Shown here in pieces: positions 19,968 to 28,933 of a stretch of 64,000 nucleotides of DNA. Location of the stretch: contig NZ_JAPNLE010000001.1 of assembly GCF_026627925.1 (NCBI RefSeq), positions 558,001 to 622,000 on the forward strand, given 5' to 3'. Every line of letters begins with the position of its first letter. Position 1 is the first letter of the stretch. This stretch comes from Cupriavidus sp. D39 (lineage in GTDB: Bacteria > Pseudomonadota > Gammaproteobacteria > Burkholderiales > Burkholderiaceae). Under the pieces are notes generated by a model. That model saw only the letters and a list, made by a program, of their open reading frames with translations, made no database searches and was not told where the DNA came from. Position numbers and translations under genes: made by a program.

Positions 19968-21047
19968 TTATCGACTGAGCGTTGCGGGGAACTCCTTGAC
20001 CCCCATCCTCTGCGCGGCGGCCTGCAGGCTGGCCACCACGAAACCGGGCAGGTTCACGCCATCGCGCAACTGCGCCTCGCGCAGCGCCAGGCCCGCGGCC
20101 CCGGGTAGCCGCACCGGCCGCCCGGCATCCACCGGCGTGCTGGCGCAAACCTGATCCGCGAGGTGAGACGACTCCTCGGTAAAGCTCTCGAGCCCACCGA
20201 AGAAGGCCGGGTCGATGGCCATCGTGCACACGGATGCGCCCCATGCGTCGGGCTTGTCCTTGCGGCCGTGGCCGGCGAGGCCCGAGGTCAGCGCCTCCAC
20301 CATCAGGCCCAGGGCAAAGCCCTTGTGGCCGAACGCGCGCCCGCCCAGCGGCAGGATGCTGCCGGGCGGTGTGGAGAAGAAGGCTTCCGGGTCATCGGTG
20401 AGCACGCCCTGGTTTGACATCAGCACCGGCTGCGGCAGCTTCTCGCCGGCGTTGCGCGTCTTGTTGACGAAGCCGTTGGTGATGGTGGACATGCTCACGT
20501 CGATCAGCACCGGCACCTGCCGGGTGGGAATGCCGACCGCGATCGGGTTCGGCGTGAACAGCGGCTCGATGCCGCCGTGGGCCGAGACCGAGGCCACCGA
20601 CGGATCTGACGAATAGATCAGCGGGACCAGCCCTCGATCCGTCACGCGCTGGAGGTAGGCGGCAAGGCAGCCGATATGGTGCGCGCGCCGGACCACCGCG
20701 ATGCCGATGCCATGGCTGGCCGCCGCCTCGCAGGCAAAGTCCAGCGCCCGGCTCACGCAATACGGGCCGAGCACGTAGTTGCCGTCGAACAGGGCAGACG
20801 ATGCGCTTTGCGACAGCGTGCGAAACCGCATGGTGTCGACAATGGCGTGACCGTCCAGAATACTGCCGAGGTAGCCGTTGACCAGGTTGGTGCCGTGGGT
20901 GGAATGGCCCAGCAGATCGCCCTCGACCAGCGTGCGGGCGACCACCGAGGCCAGTTCGGCTTGCGCACCGGCCTTGTCGAACAGCCCCTCGACGAACGCC
21001 AGCAGCGCGTCGTGGCCGTAGCGGCCGGTGTTCAGTTCAGTTTGCAT
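19968..21047 (-). CDS. Ldh-family (malate/L-lactate/ureidoglycolate type) NAD(P) oxidoreductase
   Basis: A 359-residue member of the malate/L-lactate dehydrogenase (LDH2/MDH2) family, which has its own fold unlike the Rossmann lactate dehydrogenases. Family hallmarks are GDLLGHSTHGTNL, VRRAHHIGC (catalytic His region), FTPNPIAVGIP, LIDVSMSTITNG and AFGHKGFALGLMVEAL. The start is at 21047, directly behind AGGAGGAGAT. In this operon it could oxidise a 2-hydroxy acid or reduce a cyclic imine or 2-keto acid; members include 2,3-diketogulonate reductase and delta-1-piperideine-2-carboxylate reductase. The specific reaction is unresolved. Intact, 61 bp after the aldehyde dehydrogenase. Confidence 0.92.
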   Translation of the reverse strand: MQTELNTGRYGHDALLAFVEGLFDKAGAQAELASVVARTLVEGDLLGHSTHGTNLVNGYLGSILDGHAIVDTMRFRTLSQSASSALFDGNYVLGPYCVSRALDFACEAAASHGIGIAVVRRAHHIGCLAAYLQRVTDRGLVPLIYSSDPSVASVSAHGGIEPLFTPNPIAVGIPTRQVPVLIDVSMSTITNGFVNKTRNAGEKLPQPVLMSNQGVLTDDPEAFFSTPPGSILPLGGRAFGHKGFALGLMVEALTSGLAGHGRKDKPDAWGASVCTMAIDPAFFGGLESFTEESSHLADQVCASTPVDAGRPVRLPGAAGLALREAQLRDGVNLPGFVVASLQAAAQRMGVKEFPATLSR

Positions 21048-21108
21048 CGAATCTCCTCCTGCCTTTGCTTTGTCCGCTCTCGTGGTGGTGGTGTGATAGC
21101 CCAAGCGC

Positions 21109-22692
21109 TCAAGCCAGGGCCTCGCGCGTCTCCACGCCGTCCACCAAGCGCTCGATCCCTAGCGGGTTGGCGTTCCTGAGTGCGTCGGGGAGCAAGGCGT
21201 CGGGGAAGTTCTGGAAACAGACCGGCCGCAGGAAACGATCGATGGCCAGCGTGCCCACCGAGGTGCCGCGCGCGTCGGAGGTGGCCGGATAGGGGCCGCC
21301 GTGGACCATGGCGTCGCACACTTCCACGCCCGTCGGGTAGCCGTTGATCAGCAGGCGGCCAACCTTCTCTTCCAGTAGCGCGAGGATGTCGGTGGACGCC
21401 AGCAGGTCCGCCGGCTCGCCGATCAGCGTGGCAGTCAACTGGCCGCGCAGGCCGTGCAAGGCGCGCATCAGTTCTTCCCGGTCAGCCACCTCCACCACCA
21501 CCGTCGCCGGGCCGAAGACTTCCTCCTGCAGCAGCGCGTCGCCCTCCAGCAGGAGGCTGACATCGGCTTTGAAGACCTGCGCATGCGCTTGGTGGCCTTC
21601 TTGCTCGCTGCCCGCCAGGCGCGTCACGCCCGGGTGCGCCAGCAATGCCTCCAGGCCATGGCTGTAGCCGGCCAGCGCGCCGGTGTTGAGCATGGTCTGC
21701 GGGGCCACGTCCCGCAGCAGCCCGCAGAAGCGCTCGAGAAAGGCGCTGAGCTCGGCGGAGCGGATGCCGATCACCAGGCCCGGATTGGTGCAGAACTGCC
21801 CTGCCCCCAGCACCACCGAGGCCGCCAACTCGCCGGCGACCTTGTCGCCGCGCGCCTGCAGCGCGCCGGGCAACAGCACAACCGGGTTGATGCTGCTCAT
21901 TTCGGCAAACACCGGGATCGGGTGCTGACGCGCTGCGGCCATGTCACACAGGGCGCGGCCGCCCTTGAGTGATCCGGTGAAGCCCACTGCCTGGATGGCC
22001 GGATGCTTCACCAGCGTCTCGCCGACACCCGAGCCGAAGATCATGTTGAACACGCCAACAGGCATGCCGGTACGCCCGGCGGCGCGGAGGATGGCATCCG
22101 CCACCAGTTCCGCCGTGGCCATGTGGCCGCTGTGCGCTTTGAACACCACGGGGCAGCCGGCCGCCAGTGCGGCGGCCGTATCGCCGCCGGCGGTAGAAAA
22201 CGCCAGCGGGAAATTGCTCGCGCCGAACACTGCCACCGGACCAACGCCGATGCGGCACTGGCGCAGGTCCACGCGCGGCAGCGGCGTGCGCTGCGGCTGT
22301 GCACGGTCGATGCGGGCACCGAGGAAATCGCCCCGCCGCAGAACGCGCGCGAACAAGCGCATCTGCCCGCTTGTGCGGGTGCGCTCACCCTGGATGCGCG
22401 CGGGCGGCAACGCGGTCTCGCGGCAGACGATGGCGATGAACGCCTCGTCCAGCGCATCCAGCTCATCGGCGATGGCATCCAGGAACTGCGCGCGGCGCTC
22501 GGCAGGCAAGCGACGATAGGCCGGGAATGCTGCGGCCGCGGCGTTGGCGGCGGCATCCACTTCCTCCACCGTAGCCTGGATGAAGCGCTGCGGCAGCACC
22601 TCGCCGGTGGTGGCGTCCAGGCTGCGCAAGATGACGGATCCGGCCGCGCTGCGGCCGCCACCGATGTAGTTGTAGCCGGCGTTGTCCGACAT
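21109..22692 (-). CDS. Aldehyde dehydrogenase, 2,5-dioxovalerate (alpha-ketoglutaric semialdehyde) type
   Basis: A 527-residue NADP-type aldehyde dehydrogenase. It would oxidise alpha-ketoglutaric semialdehyde to 2-oxoglutarate, the last step of the oxidative pentose or hexarate routes. Landmarks are the cofactor segment FGASNFPLAFSTAGGDTAAA, the glycine motif GFTGSLKGG, the catalytic glutamate in FAEMSSINP and the catalytic cysteine in GAGQFCTNPG. The length and FAEMSSINP motif match the longer KGSADH branch. I chose the ATG at 22692 because the family N-terminus begins there; the frame is open further upstream. Three direct repeats lie just upstream and a LysR gene is divergently placed, suggesting LysR control. 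Confidence 0.9.
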   Translation of the reverse strand: MSDNAGYNYIGGGRSAAGSVILRSLDATTGEVLPQRFIQATVEEVDAAANAAAAAFPAYRRLPAERRAQFLDAIADELDALDEAFIAIVCRETALPPARIQGERTRTSGQMRLFARVLRRGDFLGARIDRAQPQRTPLPRVDLRQCRIGVGPVAVFGASNFPLAFSTAGGDTAAALAAGCPVVFKAHSGHMATAELVADAILRAAGRTGMPVGVFNMIFGSGVGETLVKHPAIQAVGFTGSLKGGRALCDMAAARQHPIPVFAEMSSINPVVLLPGALQARGDKVAGELAASVVLGAGQFCTNPGLVIGIRSAELSAFLERFCGLLRDVAPQTMLNTGALAGYSHGLEALLAHPGVTRLAGSEQEGHQAHAQVFKADVSLLLEGDALLQEEVFGPATVVVEVADREELMRALHGLRGQLTATLIGEPADLLASTDILALLEEKVGRLLINGYPTGVEVCDAMVHGGPYPATSDARGTSVGTLAIDRFLRPVCFQNFPDALLPDALRNANPLGIERLVDGVETREALA

Positions 22693-22710
22693 ATTAATCT
22701 CCTTCGATAT

Positions 22711-22740
22711 GATGTACCGGGATGTACCGGGATGTACCGG
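22711..22740. promoter_or_regulatory. Three tandem 10-bp repeats (GATGTACCGG) upstream of the aldehyde dehydrogenase
   Basis: GATGTACCGG occurs three times head-to-tail, ending 19 bp before the aldehyde dehydrogenase start codon. On the coding strand it reads CCGGTACATC. The spacing of about one helical turn per unit would place bound proteins on one face of DNA, so an operator array or leader element is possible. It overlaps where the 5' leader should be. Function is inference. Confidence 0.55.
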
Positions 22741-23159
22741 GCGCGCAAGCGTGCGCCCCGGGCATGAAGCGTGAAAGCGGGTTGCGGGTTGCCGGCTCAG
22801 GTCAATGCCGGCCGGACGAATGGCGCCGGCGCACAGCCTGGTGCGAGGCCCGTGCGGAGCCAAAGTCGACGCGGTTTGCTCCAGCCGCAGCCGGACCGGC
22901 GGCGGCTGGCTACGGCTTCAAGCGGGCGAAAGCGCAGAGTCTGTCGATTGCCGGCCAAGCGGCAATGGGCTGGGCCATGGATTGCATTGGGGGCTCCTCG
23001 GATGGCGCCCCCAACGTTCTGCCCGGGGCACATCCGGGGGGCTATCGTTTTTGTCTGGAGGCGCGCGTTGCGGCACTTCCACGGCCCCCATTCTAGAGAG
23101 ACGCCCGATACCTTCCCAATGATAAATTTGGATTGAACAATAACCTCACGCTATCGAAA
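22741..23159. other. Spacer between the dehydrogenase operon and LysR gene
   Basis: No recognised gene. It contains upstream sequence of the dehydrogenase operon and the 3' flank of the LysR gene. An AT-richer stretch at 23110-23160 stands out. The region is long for a promoter and may contain decayed sequence. Confidence 0.4.
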
Positions 23160-24134
23160 TCAGGCCGGCGCCGCCGCATCGTCCGCCATGCCGCCAGCCA
23201 TTCCACCCGTCGCCCCCTGCAGCAGGATCGAGGCGAACTCCCGGGCCGAACCGGTGAGCGGCTCATCCTTGCGCGTCAGGATGCCGTAGTCCTGCGGCGT
23301 GAGCACCAGGGAAGTGTCGAGCCGCTTTAGCAAGCCGCCCTGGATATGCATCTGGACCATGGACTCCGGCAGCATGGCGATCATCGGCCCGGACTGCAGC
23401 ACCTGCAGGAAGGTATGCATCGAGATGGTCTCCACGGTGTTGGCCGGCGACGGGATCCCGGCATCGGCGAACGCCCGCTCCATGCGCGCGCGGATCGGCG
23501 TGCCTTGCGGGTAAAGGATCCATGGCCAGTCGCCGAGCTGCTCCAGCGGGGTCGGCGTGATGACGCACAGGGGATGCCGGCTGTTGACCACCATGCAGAA
23601 CGGCTCTGGCTCCAGCGGCTGGAAGGCGAACAATTGCCGTTGGCGCTCCTCGGTGAAACGCGCCACCACCAGGTCGAGCTCCTTCTGTTCGAGCATCTCC
23701 AGCAGGTGGTCGCTGGTGTGTTCCACCACCTCGATGGACAGCAGCGGGTAACGTTCCTTGATCTTCACGATGGCCTCCGGCAGCACCAGGGAGGTGGCCG
23801 CAAAGATGGTGCCCACTTTCAGAAAGCCATGCCCGCCGCTGCGCAGCCGGTTCATCTGGTCGAGGAAGCGGTGCGCGTCGTTCAGCGCCATCTCCGCGAA
23901 ACGCACCACCTGCGCCCCCAGCTCGGTGGGCGGCATGCTGCGAGGCAGGCGCTGGAACAGCGCGAAGCCAAGCAGGTTCTCAGTCTCGCGCAGCATCTTG
24001 CTGACGGCTGGCTGGCTGATGTTCATCTGCTCGGCCGTGGCGTGCATGTTGCTGGTACGTGCCAGCGTGTCGATCAGCACCAGATGCTTGAAACGGAGCC
24101 AATTGCAGAGATGGGAGAAAGCGAGGTCGGCCAT
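23160..24134 (-). CDS. LysR-family transcriptional regulator (GbpR-like)
   Basis: A 324-residue LysR regulator. The N-terminal winged helix reads LCNWLRFKHLVLIDTLARTS, ATAEQMNISQPAVSKMLR and LGFALFQRLPR; the remaining 230 residues form the effector-binding domain. The long spacer before the helix-turn-helix (FSHLCNWLRFKHL) is typical of the GbpR/galactose-binding-protein regulator group that controls sugar and sugar-acid genes. I prefer the ATG at 24134; the frame is open to 24191 with a second possible start. The C-terminus (GGMAGGMADDAAAPA) is repetitive. It sits between the dehydrogenase operon (same strand) and the divergent FAH-family gene, so it probably regulates both. Confidence 0.9.
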   Translation of the reverse strand: MADLAFSHLCNWLRFKHLVLIDTLARTSNMHATAEQMNISQPAVSKMLRETENLLGFALFQRLPRSMPPTELGAQVVRFAEMALNDAHRFLDQMNRLRSGGHGFLKVGTIFAATSLVLPEAIVKIKERYPLLSIEVVEHTSDHLLEMLEQKELDLVVARFTEERQRQLFAFQPLEPEPFCMVVNSRHPLCVITPTPLEQLGDWPWILYPQGTPIRARMERAFADAGIPSPANTVETISMHTFLQVLQSGPMIAMLPESMVQMHIQGGLLKRLDTSLVLTPQDYGILTRKDEPLTGSAREFASILLQGATGGMAGGMADDAAAPA

Positions 24135-24264
24135 GGATGCAATATGCCGGATTTGATAACCCAGCATTATCGAATGTTGAAAAATTGTCATTGGAGTTTA
24201 TCAGCAGCCCTCTTTAATGTGGAGCGCCTGTACCCTCTCAGACCGCAAGACCGGTAGACGACCC

Positions 24265-25462
24265 ATGCCCCACGTGCAACTCACGCTTTCCAACTCCCTG
24301 CCCGAAGACTGGGAACGCGCCACCCTGATCGGCCGCGCCTGGATTCCCGGCGAGATCGCCGGCCCCTCGCCCGTGGCGTTGCGCGCCGACGGCGTGTTCG
24401 ACCTGTCCCGCTCCTTCGCCACCCTTAGCCAGCTTCTGGAAAACGATTCCCCCTGCAAGCCGTGCGCAGCGTGCAGGGGCGCCTAGTCTGCAGCATCCAA
24501 GACCTGCTCGACAACAGCACCGGCGCGCCGGAACCGGCACGCCCTTCCTGCTGGCGCCTGCTGATTTGCAGGTGATCAAGGCTGCCGGCGTAACCTTTGC
24601 CGCCAGCATGATCGAACGCGTGATCGAAGAGCAGGCCGCCGGCGACCCCGTCAAGGCCGAGAGCGTGCGCCAGATCGTCCAGGCCACCATCGGCGACAAC
24701 CTGCGCGCCATCCGCCCCGGCTCGCCCGAAGCTATGCGCCTGAAGCAGCTCCTGATCGAACAAGGCATGTGGTCGCAATACTTGGAAGTCGGGATCGGGC
24801 CGGACGCGGAAGTCTTCACCAAAGCGCCCGTGCTGGCCAGCGTCGGGTCCGGCGCCGCCATCGGCATCCACCCGAAGTCCGAATGGAACAACCCCGAGCC
24901 CGAAGTGGTGCTGGCCGTCGACAGCCGCGGCCGCATCCATGGCGCCACCCTCGGCAACGACGTCAACCTGCGCGACTTCGAAGGCCGCAGCGCCCTGCTG
25001 CTCAGCAAGGCCAAGGACAACAACGCCTCGTGCGCCATCGGCCCTTTCATCCGCCTGTTCGATGAACACTTCACCCTGGACGACGTCCGCGCCTGCGTGG
25101 TCAACCTGGAAGTGGCCGGCGACGACGGCTACACCCTGCGCGGCGCCAGCTCCATGAACCAGATCAGCCGCGACCCGGCCGACATCGTCGGCCAGACGCT
25201 CAACGCCAATCACCAGTATCCGGACGGCTTCCTGCTGTTCCTCGGCACGCTCTTCGCGCCCACAGAGGACCGCGACCACCCCGGCGGCGGCTTCACCCAC
25301 AAGCTGGGCGACCGCGTGAGCATCCGCAATGAACAGCTTGGCGGGCTACACAACGTGGTCACTCACAGCAGCCAAGCAACACCGTGGACATTCGGCATCG
25401 GCGCACTAATGGCGAACCTAGTCAAGCGAGGCCTGCCGGTTGGAAAGCAAGGGTCTGCCTAG
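24265..25462 (+). pseudogene. FAH-family sugar-acid enzyme (possible 2-keto-3-deoxy-acid dehydratase), two frameshifts
   Basis: A protein of about 400 residues with a C-terminal fumarylacetoacetate-hydrolase domain. The first frame (MPHVQLTLSNSLPEDWERAT to LENDS) breaks at the C5 run 24449-24453. Restoring one C gives PLQAVRSVQGRLVCSIQDLL. A second single-base loss near 24528 leads to GTPFLLAPADLQVIKAAGVT. The rest is uninterrupted, with GSGAAIGIHPKSEWNNPEPE (metal-binding EPE), GNDVNLRDFEGRSALLLSKA and PGGGFTHKLGDRV. FAH-type proteins next to KGSADH genes include dehydratases of L-2-keto-3-deoxyarabonate, and that role fits the divergent operon. This is an inference from context. Confidence 0.8.
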
Positions 25463-25542
25463 ACATCGCGTGGTCCAATGCGAGTAGACCCTGTCGACAA
25501 CCTGGGCTTAGCGCCATATTTGCAGCGCTGCCAGCGCAAAGC

Positions 25543-25857
25543 ATGAACCGATGCTATGGTGCCGAGCCCGCCTCGGACTTCTTAGACAGCCTGACCAAGT
25601 GTATCCCGGTCAGGCCGGCGTTTCCTGGTACATCGGCGCGGTTGACGGATGCCGTCGCGATCGCGGTTGGTTCGTCTCTCGGCGGCGGCGTCGTGGACCG
25701 GCTTGGCATTCCAGCGGACTTCGAACTCGGTGCGGTTCTCGCGCTGGTTGGGCTTGCGATGCTCGGGAGCTTCCTCACCCCTCAAAGGGATACTGGCTCA
25801 ACTTCTTTCCCAGGAGAAAGCCCTGGGACCCGACCGGACTGCCGCCAGAGCGTATAG
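25543..25857 (+). pseudogene. C-terminal remnant of a transporter (MFS-like)
   Basis: Two adjacent frames together read VSWYIGAV and then TDAVAIAVGSSLGGGVVDRL, GIPADFELGAVLALVGLAML. This is two hydrophobic helices with a GGxVVDR loop, as at the end of DHA1-type MFS pumps. There is no start and the upstream part is missing. It also carries a frame change near 25645. It lies between the FAH-family gene and a convergent amidase. Confidence 0.45.
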
Positions 25858-25940
25858 GTAGCGTTTCCAGCAGCAAGCCGCTGAAGCGAGGTAAGGCATT
25901 AAGGAAGCGCTTTCCTGCAATTCTGCTCCATCACGCCTTG

Positions 25941-27227
25941 TCACGCCATGCTGCGCTCAAGCGCATGCGCGGCCGCCAGTACGCGTGCGTCGTCGCGGAG
26001 CGGGCCGATCAGCGTCACACCCACCGGCATGCCGTGCCCACCCATGCCGATGGGCACATGAACGCAGGGATTGCCCAGCAGGGTCCACATGCGGTTGAAG
26101 ATCGGGTCGCCGGTAGCTGCCAAGCCTGCCGGCGCCTCGCCCTCGGCGCTCGGCGCGAGGACGATATCGACGGTATCGAACACGGCCTCGAATGTCCTGC
26201 GCGCGGCAGCCGCAAGGGCCTGGGCTGTGAAGTAACCGCTGCCATCGATGCTGCTGCCCGCGGCCAGCAGCGCGGCAAATGCGCTGCTGAAACCTTCGCG
26301 GTGCACGCGCATCTCCGGCGCGAACGCGGCGGCCGCTTCGTAAGCCATGATGTCGATCTGGGCTTGCGTCAGTTCGTCGAATACCCCAGGCAGCACGAGA
26401 TCGCCCAACACGGCCCCCTGGCTCTCCAGGAAACGCGCGGCGTCGTCGAGCGCGCGACGGCTGTCGTCGCTTGCGCGTCTCCAGTGTGGCGTGCGGCAAA
26501 TGCCGACGCGCAACCGTACAGCCTGCCCCGCTGGCGGCGCGAGCGGCAGGCGCGCGAGCGACCCGATGAAGAAAGCGGCATCGTCCACCGTGCGTGCCAG
26601 CGCCCCCACGGTGTCCAGGCTTGGCGCGAGCGACTTGATGCCGGCCGACGGCAGAGTGCCGTAAGTCGGCTTGTAGCCCACCACACCGCAATAAGCGGCG
26701 GGACGCACGATCGATCCTGCGGTCTGCGTGCCGAAGGCGATCGGCACCATGCCCGCCGCCACTGCCGCCGCCGAGCCGCTGGACGAACCACCTGGCGTGC
26801 GCGGTGCGTCCGCAGGCGCGCGCGGATTGCGTGTGACGCCGGGCTGGAAGGTCGCGAACTCGGTGGTGACGGTCTTGCCCATCACCACGGCGCCGGCTGC
26901 GCGCGCCGCAGCAACGCAGGCGGCATCCATGGCTGGCCGATGCGCCGCGTAGATGGGCGAGCCGTAGGTGGTGGGCATATCGGAGGTATCCATCAGGTCC
27001 TTCACCCCGATTGGCAGTCCGTGCAGCGTACCCTTAGCGGGACCCGCATCGAGTAGCCGTGCTTGCTGCAAAGCCAGATCCGGATCGAAATACTGCCGGG
27101 CAAGTATGCCGGGCTCAGTCGCCTCAATCTGTTCGATATATGCGCTTACCACCGCCTCAGCGCTGAGTTCGCGCCTCACCATGCGTGCCGCCAGTTCCCG
27201 CGCGGACAGTGCCAGGAAATCGTTCAT
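25941..27227 (-). CDS. Amidase-signature-family hydrolase
   Basis: A 428-residue amidase that hydrolyses a carboxylic amide or a related C-N bond. The Ser-cisSer-Lys triad is visible: Lys in PIGVKDLMDT, the glycine/serine stretch RTPGGSSSGSAAAVAAG with the cis-serine, and the nucleophile in GTQTAGSIVRPAAYCG. The frame is intact, starting at the ATG at 27227. It lies 12 bp after a LivF remnant, so it was probably the last gene of a branched-chain-amino-acid-type ABC operon. It is the first of two amidases in this half of the window. The substrate is unknown. Confidence 0.93.
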   Translation of the reverse strand: MNDFLALSARELAARMVRRELSAEAVVSAYIEQIEATEPGILARQYFDPDLALQQARLLDAGPAKGTLHGLPIGVKDLMDTSDMPTTYGSPIYAAHRPAMDAACVAAARAAGAVVMGKTVTTEFATFQPGVTRNPRAPADAPRTPGGSSSGSAAAVAAGMVPIAFGTQTAGSIVRPAAYCGVVGYKPTYGTLPSAGIKSLAPSLDTVGALARTVDDAAFFIGSLARLPLAPPAGQAVRLRVGICRTPHWRRASDDSRRALDDAARFLESQGAVLGDLVLPGVFDELTQAQIDIMAYEAAAAFAPEMRVHREGFSSAFAALLAAGSSIDGSGYFTAQALAAAARRTFEAVFDTVDIVLAPSAEGEAPAGLAATGDPIFNRMWTLLGNPCVHVPIGMGGHGMPVGVTLIGPLRDDARVLAAAHALERSMA

Positions 27228-27239
27228 GCAAGTTCTCCA

Positions 27240-27478
27240 TTAGCCGAAATATGCCAAGCGCACTTCGTCATTGCTTGCCAGTACCTCAGACGTACCCTGT
27301 ACCACGGCGCGTCCCTGCGACAGCACGTAGCCGTAGTGCGAAATAGCGAACGTTTGCCGCGCGTTCTGCTCGACAGGCACGACAATAATGCCCAATGCAT
27401 CGATCTGCTTGATAACGTTGAAATTCTCTTTCAAATACAGCGGCGACAACCCCAGCGATGGCTCTCCGGCTGCGAAGT
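27240..27478 (-). pseudogene. C-terminal fragment of a LivF-type ABC transporter ATPase
   Basis: The last 80 or so residues of a branched-chain amino-acid transporter ATPase: GEPSLGLSPLYLKENFNVIK, VVPVEQNARQTFAISHYGYV, LSQGRAVVQGTSEV and NDEVRLAYFG. It begins in the Walker B region, where the usual DEPSLGL is GEPSLGL. The H-loop segment VEQNARQTFAISHYGYVL is well kept. Walker A and the signature motif are absent, so it cannot work. Confidence 0.8.
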
Positions 27479-27703
27479 CTGGATCGAGCGCGGTCCTCGT
27501 CCGAACTTTACGTGAACGAAGCCGCGCAGCGTGCGCGCGCTTACGATTTGGAAAGAATCCCTATAGGCTAATGACAAATGGTTGCGAGCATTTCTGTGCT
27601 TGGTGCCTCTATGGTGCAAGCCGTAGCGAACAAGCGCATGCATGCATGCATCATCGACTCGCGTGTCGCCCTGCGGATATCGGCACCATCGAAGCCACCC
27701 CAG

Positions 27704-28683
27704 TCAATTAGCGCGCACGTTCGCGTCTTTAACCACTCTCGCCCACTTTGCCACATCCGTTTTCATCATCGCGGCGAGCTGCTCCGGTGTGCTAGCCTCC
27801 AAGATGGCGCCCTGACTACCCAGACGCGCCACTAAATCGGGCGCTGCAACCACCTTCGCCATCTGTGTGTTCAGCAATTGGACGATCTCTTTCGGCGTGC
27901 CAGCGGGAGCAAGCAATGCGAACCAGTTTTTGGCGTCGAAACCGGGCAGACCGGCTTCGGCAAGAGTTGGGATATTTGGACTCGTAGGCAAGCGTTTATC
28001 GCCCACGACCCCCAGCGCTTTCAGTTTTCCATTTCTCACTAACGGCATGGACGAAGGAACGCTGTCAAAAAAACGGAAACGTTCCCCGCCAGTAGGTCCG
28101 GCATCACATTATTGCTACCCTTATAAGGGACGTGCAGCATATTTATTCCGGCAGCAGTCATGAACAATTCAAGCTCTAAATGAGACAGGGTGCCATTTCC
28201 TTGGGAAGCCGCCGTTAACTGTCCAGGTTTTGCTTTGGCCAGGGCGATAAGTTCCTTGACCGAATTTGCCGGGACAGATGGGTGCACTACCAGCATGTGC
28301 GGCACATGGCCAACCAGCGAAACAGGCGCGAAGCTTTTCATCATGTCGAAGCCAAGCTTGCTGTAAAGGTTTACCGCAATAGCAAGCGAGCCGGATGCCA
28401 ACAGCAATGTGTAGCCATCGGGAGTAGCCTTGGCAACCAAGTCTGTTCCGATGGTGCTCCCTGCACCATGGTGGTTCTCCACCAATACCGTTTGGCCGAG
28501 ACCTTCCGACAACTTCTGGGCGATGGCACGACCCATCACATCCGTCGCACCAGCGGGTGGAAACGGCACAATCAACTTGATCGGCTTGATCGGATATTGC
28601 TGCGCCATCACAACATTCCCGCTAGTAGCTAATACGAACATGGATAGCACTAGAGTTACCAGACGAACAATCTTTTTTCCCAT
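27704..28683 (-). pseudogene. Bug-family periplasmic solute receptor, frameshifted
   Basis: A TctC/Bug-type binding protein with signal peptide (VTLVLSMFVLATSGNVVMAQ) and the blocks IKLIVPFPPAGATDVMGR, HHGAGSTIGTDLVAKATPDG and MLHVPYKGSNN. The frame fails in LLAGNVSVF, at the A7 run 28067-28073 of the plus strand. One more A continues it as FDSVPSSMPLVRNGKLKALG, then PTLAEAGLPGFDAKNWFALL and the C-terminus at 27704. The gap to the upstream amidase remnant is about 250 bp. It may once have delivered the substrate of a neighbouring amidase. Confidence 0.85.
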
Positions 28684-28933
28684 TGAAATCCCCCTTTTCC
28701 TGACTCAATTTCACTCCGAAATCGATTTGAAACGACGAAATAACCATGCAATATCTATGCCGACGTCATAGAGAGAATCCTGCATCAATTTGGCAAGGAA
28801 TCAACTTTTCCCAGAGGCAATTGCTCCGTCATGGAGTGGGCATAACAATTGACTGCGGGCGACCACCGGCTATCGCTGGACGAGCGAGCGACCAAGTGTC
28901 TCGCTACAGTTACAAAGGCTCAATTCGCAGTCG

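Noticed and set aside
25551..27056. A 501-codon open frame on the plus strand opposite the amidase
   Set aside because: Shadow of the amidase. Only its first 30 codons overlap the transporter remnant.
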